Assembly (NCBI GenBank): GCA_903873715.1
Contig: CAIQPS010000018.1
Span: 1 to 55,212 of the forward strand
Reading direction: 5' to 3'
DNA from: an uncultured Actinomycetes bacterium
GTDB taxonomy: Bacteria > Actinomycetota > Thermoleophilia > RBG-16-64-13
Length of the DNA stretch: 55,212 bases
Part shown: piece by piece, positions 51,718 to 55,212 of the stretch
How positions within the stretch are numbered: the stretch's first letter is position 1
Layout of the letters: every line of letters starts with the position of its first letter
Notes under the pieces: model-generated
What the model saw: the letters and a program-made list of their open reading frames with translations, nothing else
What the model was told of the DNA's origin: nothing
Databases searched by the model: none
Program-made: the position numbers and the translations under genes

Positions 51718-52804
51718 CCTTGCCTCCCTGATAACGAGGAATATGAAGGATCACACTCGTGCCCGCACCGGGCGCGCTCTCTACTCTAACGCGCCCACCG
51801 AGATAGTGCGCGCGCTCGCGCATCCCGGGAAGCCCGAAGTGGTGCAAGGCATCGACCGGGGGCGGCAGTTTGGGATCGAAGCCCTTGCCGTTGTCCCGGA
51901 CTATCAGATCGACGGCCCCCTTGCCCGCCTTGGTCCATATCCGCACCTTGGTGGCGGCGGCGTGGCGCTCGACGTTGGCCAGCGCCTCCTGGGTGGTCCG
52001 GTACACGCAGGCCCGCATCGAATCGGTATAGGGACCGAAATCCCCCTCTACTTCGAGCTCCACCGGGATGCCCGTCCGGTTCCGGAACCCGTCGACCAGG
52101 TTGGAGAAGCTGGCGGTGAACTCGGCCGGGCCCAACGCCGGAGGCCGGAGTTGACCGACCATCTCGCGCGCCTCGGTGACGAGAGAGTCGAGCACCTGCT
52201 TCAGGCGTTCCGCCTGGGCGTTGACGGCCGGGTCGTCGATCGTCATGTCGGCGATGACCTGCGTCTCGATGTAGGCGGCCGCCGCGTACTGGGCGATGCC
52301 GTCGTGTATGTCCTGCCCGGTGCGCCGGCGCTCGATCTCGATGGCCCGCACGGCCTGGCCGCCCAAGCCCTGCGCAAGGCTCAGGCTGCCACCCCGCTCC
52401 GACACCCATCCGACCAGGAAGGCCATCGCGACGAGGAACACGGCCCAGACCGCCAGGATGGCGACGTTCTCGCCGGACGGTCCGCCGGTGGCCTGCAGGG
52501 AGTCCAAGCCCAACCATGCGGTGGGGAGCAGCACCGCGACGATCGCCAGCGCCGCCATGCACAGCCCGACGATGCGCCCCAGCACCACGGACACCACGGC
52601 GACCGGCAGGTAGAAGAAGAACAGATAGCTGGGATGACCGCCCTCGCGGACGTGCAGCAGGATGGTACCGACAGCTATCGCCAGTACCGTGACGGCGATA
52701 AGCAGACGAGGCCCGGCGTTGAACCTCCCGGGGCGATCGTCGAGCGCGGGCGCGTCCGGGGGTCGGGACGGACGTCGATGAGGCATGAGGCGGACCACGG
52801 TCAC
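51704..52804 (-). CDS. NarL-type sensor histidine kinase (HisKA_3)
   Basis: 366 aa from GTG 52804, which overlaps the stop of the preceding dehydrogenase gene (GTGA); ATG 52786 would give 360 aa. Neither start has a clear ribosome-binding site, so coupling is likely. About four membrane helices (residues 25-150) with no large outer domain. The HisKA_3 box is ERRRTGQDIHDGIAQYAAAAYIETQ, with the His in DIHDG. The kinase domain has TQEALANVERHA, DNGKGFDP and GLPGMRERAHYLGGRVRVES. Partner of the response regulator that follows. Confidence 0.9.
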   Translation of the reverse strand: MTVVRLMPHRRPSRPPDAPALDDRPGRFNAGPRLLIAVTVLAIAVGTILLHVREGGHPSYLFFFYLPVAVVSVVLGRIVGLCMAALAIVAVLLPTAWLGLDSLQATGGPSGENVAILAVWAVFLVAMAFLVGWVSERGGSLSLAQGLGGQAVRAIEIERRRTGQDIHDGIAQYAAAAYIETQVIADMTIDDPAVNAQAERLKQVLDSLVTEAREMVGQLRPPALGPAEFTASFSNLVDGFRNRTGIPVELEVEGDFGPYTDSMRACVYRTTQEALANVERHAAATKVRIWTKAGKGAVDLIVRDNGKGFDPKLPPPVDALHHFGLPGMRERAHYLGGRVRVESAPGAGTSVILHIPRYQGGKDVWV

Positions 52805-53781
52805 ACTGTACTGCCCGCGCGCAGGGCGAGCAACACCGCGGCCAGCGCCTCGTCCCGCTCGCGCTCGAGTTCGGCCAGGCTCCTGCCGGCGGCTTCCGCC
52901 TCCACCCCGGAGGCCAGGATGTCCGCCGCGTCGGCCGGGAAGGTGGTCCAGGTGGCGAGGTCGCGCAACATGCCTTCCTTGGTGCCGGTGAGATGCGCCA
53001 TGTGCCCGCGGAGGCCGTTCGCGCCCCCGCCGAGGTGATAGATGAGATGCGGCCCCATGACCGCCCAGCGCAGACCGGGCCCCTGGGAGACCGCCCTGTC
53101 GACGTCCTCCACAGTGGCCACCCCCGAGCGCACCAACTCTATGGCTTCGCGCCACAGCGCCGCCGACATGCGGTTGGCGATGTAGCCCGGGACGTCCCGC
53201 TTGACCACCACCACTTCCTTGCCGGCCGCCTCGTAGAGCGCGGCCGCCCGCTCGATGGTGCCGGGGCCGGTGAGGTCGCCCGCGGCGAGCTCCACAAGCG
53301 GCACCAGGTGGGGCGGGTTGTAGGGATGAGCGGCGAGCGTGCGGCCGGGCAGCCGCGCATCGCGCTGGATGGCGGTGATGGAGAGGCCCGACGAACTGGT
53401 GGCGATGAGAGCTTCGTCGGGCGCCCACCGGGAGATATCGGCGAAGACGGCCTGCTTCAGGCCGAGATCGTCCGGGATGCACTCCTGCACCAGGCCCACC
53501 CCGGCGACGGCCTCCTCGAGGGCGGCCACGGCCCGCAGCTCGGGGATACCTGCGGCTGCGAGATCCGCGTCCGCAAGGCCTTTGTCGACCAGGAACCCGG
53601 CCGCCGCCCGCGCGCGCAGCGCCGCCGCGGCCGCGGCCCCGTCCCGCGCGTCATAAAGGCGCACCGGATGGCCGTGGGCGGCGAACAGCCCCGCCCAACT
53701 CGCACCGGTGTTGCCCGCACCGACCACCGCGATAATCTGCCGGCCCGGCACAGCCCCTCCTTCACCTGAGTGCCCGCTCAT
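52801..53781 (-). CDS. 3-hydroxyacyl-CoA dehydrogenase-like NAD-dependent dehydrogenase
   Basis: 326 aa. Rossmann motif GAGNTGASWAGLFAAHGHPVRLYDA, then VQECIPDDLGLKQAVF, ATSSSGLSI, the catalytic His in AAHPYNPPHLVPLVEL and VKRDVPGYIANRM. The HPxNPPHLxPLVE form and the later GPGLRWAVMGPHLIYHL are like carnitine 3-dehydrogenase and L-gulonate 3-dehydrogenase more than fatty-acid enzymes. The substrate is open. Its stop overlaps the pilus kinase start by 4 bp, an odd metabolic gene at the head of the pilus cluster. Confidence 0.85.
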   Translation of the reverse strand: MSGHSGEGGAVPGRQIIAVVGAGNTGASWAGLFAAHGHPVRLYDARDGAAAAAALRARAAAGFLVDKGLADADLAAAGIPELRAVAALEEAVAGVGLVQECIPDDLGLKQAVFADISRWAPDEALIATSSSGLSITAIQRDARLPGRTLAAHPYNPPHLVPLVELAAGDLTGPGTIERAAALYEAAGKEVVVVKRDVPGYIANRMSAALWREAIELVRSGVATVEDVDRAVSQGPGLRWAVMGPHLIYHLGGGANGLRGHMAHLTGTKEGMLRDLATWTTFPADAADILASGVEAEAAGRSLAELERERDEALAAVLLALRAGSTV

Positions 53782-53798
53782 TACGCACGCTCTGACGC

Positions 53799-53805
53799 TA
53801 TTCTA
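53799..53805. promoter_or_regulatory. Overlapping divergent -10 boxes TATTCT (+) and TAGAAT (-)
   Basis: TATTCTA gives TATTCT on the plus strand (53799-53804) towards the cysteine hydrolase (start 53851) and TAGAAT on the minus strand (53805-53800) towards the dehydrogenase (start 53781, leader of about 10 nt). No good -35 for either. Confidence 0.45.
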
Positions 53806-53850
53806 TCGGCTGGATGGACGACCCCGAGAGCCCCGTCGAAAGGGACCGCG

Positions 53851-54570
53851 ATGGACATACAGGCAGCACGGAGCGCAGGCGTACGGATGGCGAGCCTTCC
53901 ATGTGCGCCCGGCCCCCTCACCATCGATCTGGACCGCACCGCGATCATCTGCATAGACATGCAGAACGCGTTCGTACGCGAGGGCGCGATGTTCGACCTT
54001 GCCGGCTGGCCGACGGCCGGTGCACGGGAGGTCATCGAGCCCGACCGGAGGATCATCGAAGCGGCCCGGGCGGCCGGCGTGAAGGTGGTCTTCGTGAAGA
54101 TGAGCTTCAACCCCGGGCTGACGAACGCCGGCGGTCCCGACTCCCCCAGCTACTACAAGGAGATCGGGATGATCCTCATGCGCGAGCATCCGGAATGGAT
54201 GGAAAAGGCCATCGTGCACGGCACCTGGGGCGAGCAGATCATCGACGAACTCAAGCCCCTCCCGGAGGAGCCGGTGGTGCGCAAACAGCGGTACAGCGGC
54301 TTCGTGGGCACTGACCTGGACCTGGTGCTCAAGACCCTGAACATCAAGTACTGCGCCTTCATCGGCGGGGCGACCAACGTGTGCGTGGGCAGCACCCTCA
54401 TGGACGCCTACTCGCACGACTACTTCCCCATCCTGGTGAAGGACGCCGTCTTCACCCAGTGCCCGCCCGTGACCGTCGAGGCGACGCTCTGGAACGTGGA
54501 GAACATCTTCGGCTGGGTCACCTCGACGGCGGACCTTGTGACGGTGCTCGGGGCACCCGCGATTCAATAA
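53851..54570 (+). CDS. Isochorismatase-like cysteine hydrolase (RutB/biuret hydrolase type)
   Basis: 239 aa from ATG 53851, preceded by AAAGGGA; a longer frame to 53770 is not supported. The catalytic triad of amidohydrolases in this family is visible: Asp in CIDMQNAF, Lys in VVRKQRYSGF and the nucleophile Cys in GGATNVCVGST. A cis-peptide segment precedes the cysteine, as usual. It resembles ureidoacrylate amidohydrolase RutB and biuret hydrolase in motifs, but the other rut genes are not adjacent. It should hydrolyse a small amide or ureido compound. Confidence 0.85.
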   Translation: MDIQAARSAGVRMASLPCAPGPLTIDLDRTAIICIDMQNAFVREGAMFDLAGWPTAGAREVIEPDRRIIEAARAAGVKVVFVKMSFNPGLTNAGGPDSPSYYKEIGMILMREHPEWMEKAIVHGTWGEQIIDELKPLPEEPVVRKQRYSGFVGTDLDLVLKTLNIKYCAFIGGATNVCVGSTLMDAYSHDYFPILVKDAVFTQCPPVTVEATLWNVENIFGWVTSTADLVTVLGAPAIQ

Positions 54571-54579
54571 GAATCGAGA

Positions 54580-54607
54580 TTCGCATTTGCTTTGATTCTG
54601 TTATAGT
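54580..54607 (+). promoter_or_regulatory. Candidate promoter for the UbiD-family gene
   Basis: TTCGCA (54580-54585) and TATAGT (54602-54607) are separated by 16 nt in an unusually AT-rich 104-bp gap. An inverted repeat GAATC-GA-GATTC (54571-54582) overlaps the -35 and may be an operator or part of a terminator for the gene before. Confidence 0.45.
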
Positions 54608-54674
54608 CATACCGATTTGTGAGTTCGTACGATGACGTACCCATGTTCCGCCCCGGGGGAGTGAGAAGATTCCG

Positions 54675-55212
54675 ATGGACAGCAGCCAGATAACCGATCT
54701 CCGCACCGCCCTCGAGTTCCTCGCCGAACACCCGGGCCAGCTGGTCTCCACCGACGTGGAGGTCGACCCCTATCTGGAGATCGCCGGCATCTACCGGCAA
54801 GTCGGTTCCGGCACCCCCACGGCTCCCCCCACCAAGATCGGCCCGGCCATGATGTTCAACAAGGTCAAGGGCTGCCCCGACTGGCGCGTGGTGGCCGGCA
54901 TCCTCGCCAGCCGCGAGCGCACAGCGCTCATGATGGGCTCTACCGGCAAGGACCTCATGCTCGACCTCTTCGGAGCCTTGGGCAAGACCGTGCTCCCCGT
55001 CACGGTGCCCGCCTCGCAGGCTCCCTGCCAGGAAGTGGTGGTCAAGCCCCCGTTCGACCTGCGCACCTACATCCCGCCCGTGCAGAGCACGCCCAAGGAT
55101 GCCGGTCCGTTCTTCAACCTGGGACTGCTTCGCGCCGAGGACCCGGAGACCGGCGTCTCCGACGTGACCATCCACCGGATGTGCGTCCAGGGGCCGGACC
55201 GCATCAGCGTGA
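54675..55212 (+). CDS. UbiD-family decarboxylase, N-terminal part (partial)
   Basis: 179 codons of a gene that runs off the window. The start ATG 54675 gives MDSSQITDLRTALEFLAEHPGQL. It continues with MMFNKVKGCPDWRVVAGILASRER, PPFDLRTYIPPVQSTPKDAGPFFNLGLLRAEDPETG and DVTIHRMCVQGPDRIS, the typical UbiD N-terminal sequence. UbiD enzymes use prenylated FMN to decarboxylate or carboxylate aromatic or unsaturated acids. The prFMN-binding Arg and Glu region lies outside. A UbiX partner is not in the window. Confidence 0.88.
   Translation, partial: MDSSQITDLRTALEFLAEHPGQLVSTDVEVDPYLEIAGIYRQVGSGTPTAPPTKIGPAMMFNKVKGCPDWRVVAGILASRERTALMMGSTGKDLMLDLFGALGKTVLPVTVPASQAPCQEVVVKPPFDLRTYIPPVQSTPKDAGPFFNLGLLRAEDPETGVSDVTIHRMCVQGPDRISV

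Noticed and set aside
52805-53482. N-terminal extension of the pilus histidine kinase to 53482
   Set aside because: This part is an off-frame reading of the dehydrogenase gene; the kinase begins at GTG 52804 or ATG 52786.

Overview
The window is a GC-rich (about two-thirds G+C by eye) bacterial chromosome segment. GTG and TTG starts, Thr/Ser-rich stalks after lipoprotein and membrane anchors, apparently leaderless genes and an actinobacterial-style Tad pilus locus point to Actinomycetota, probably a deep-branching and partly anaerobic lineage (acetate kinase, UbiD and a C-acyl aromatic hydrolase are present). The lineage is inference; no rRNA or other marker gene lies in the window. I found no tRNA, rRNA, CRISPR array, insertion sequence or phage gene.

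Layout. 1-3390 (+): the tail of aspartate-semialdehyde dehydrogenase, a membrane-anchored metallophosphoesterase and an MrfA/YprA-like helicase. 3544-10969 (+): a cell-envelope run of a LOG/TIGR00725-type nucleotide-binding protein, a cell-wall amidase, UDP-glucose dehydrogenase, a TPR protein and two consecutive O-antigen-ligase-type membrane proteins. 10948-15611: divergent malQ (-) and glgP (+) for alpha-glucan turnover, apparently sharing one symmetric -10 element. 15710-17778 (-): an OmpR-family two-component system. A 404-bp structured regulatory region separates it from a GGDEF-EAL cyclic-di-GMP enzyme (+). Then come an unrecognised protein (-) and a UshA-like nucleotidase (+).

23169-33025 (-) reads as one catabolic and uptake operon: saccharopine/lysine-dehydrogenase-like enzyme, aldehyde dehydrogenase, Liv-type ABC transporter with two paralogous binding proteins at its two ends, and a TetR regulator. 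A TetR-like palindrome sits just downstream of the operon promoter. 33246-37123 (-) is a MacAB-like export operon (adaptor, ATPase, permease) ending in a DUF5666-like protein and a clear intrinsic terminator. 37312-40078 (-) holds a PhlG-like hydrolase, acetate kinase and a nitroreductase. A secreted CHRD-like protein follows (+).

41147-52804 (-) is a complete Tad/Flp pilus locus. In transcription order it has histidine kinase, NarL-type regulator, A24 prepilin peptidase, the tiny pilin flp (57 aa), TadE, TadG-like, CpaB, CpaE/TadZ, TadA/CpaF, a von Willebrand A-TadB fusion and TadC. The region upstream of flp carries a perfect palindrome and three GGTCCAGT repeats spaced 22 and 33 bp. The window ends with a 3-hydroxyacyl-CoA-dehydrogenase-like gene (-) whose stop overlaps the pilus kinase start, a RutB-like cysteine hydrolase (+) and the start of a UbiD-family decarboxylase (+).

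The parts most worth following up are the Tad locus (fusion protein and phased promoter repeats), the structured region beside the OmpR system, the three divergent promoters with overlapping -10 boxes, and the pairing of a C-acyl hydrolase with acetate kinase.
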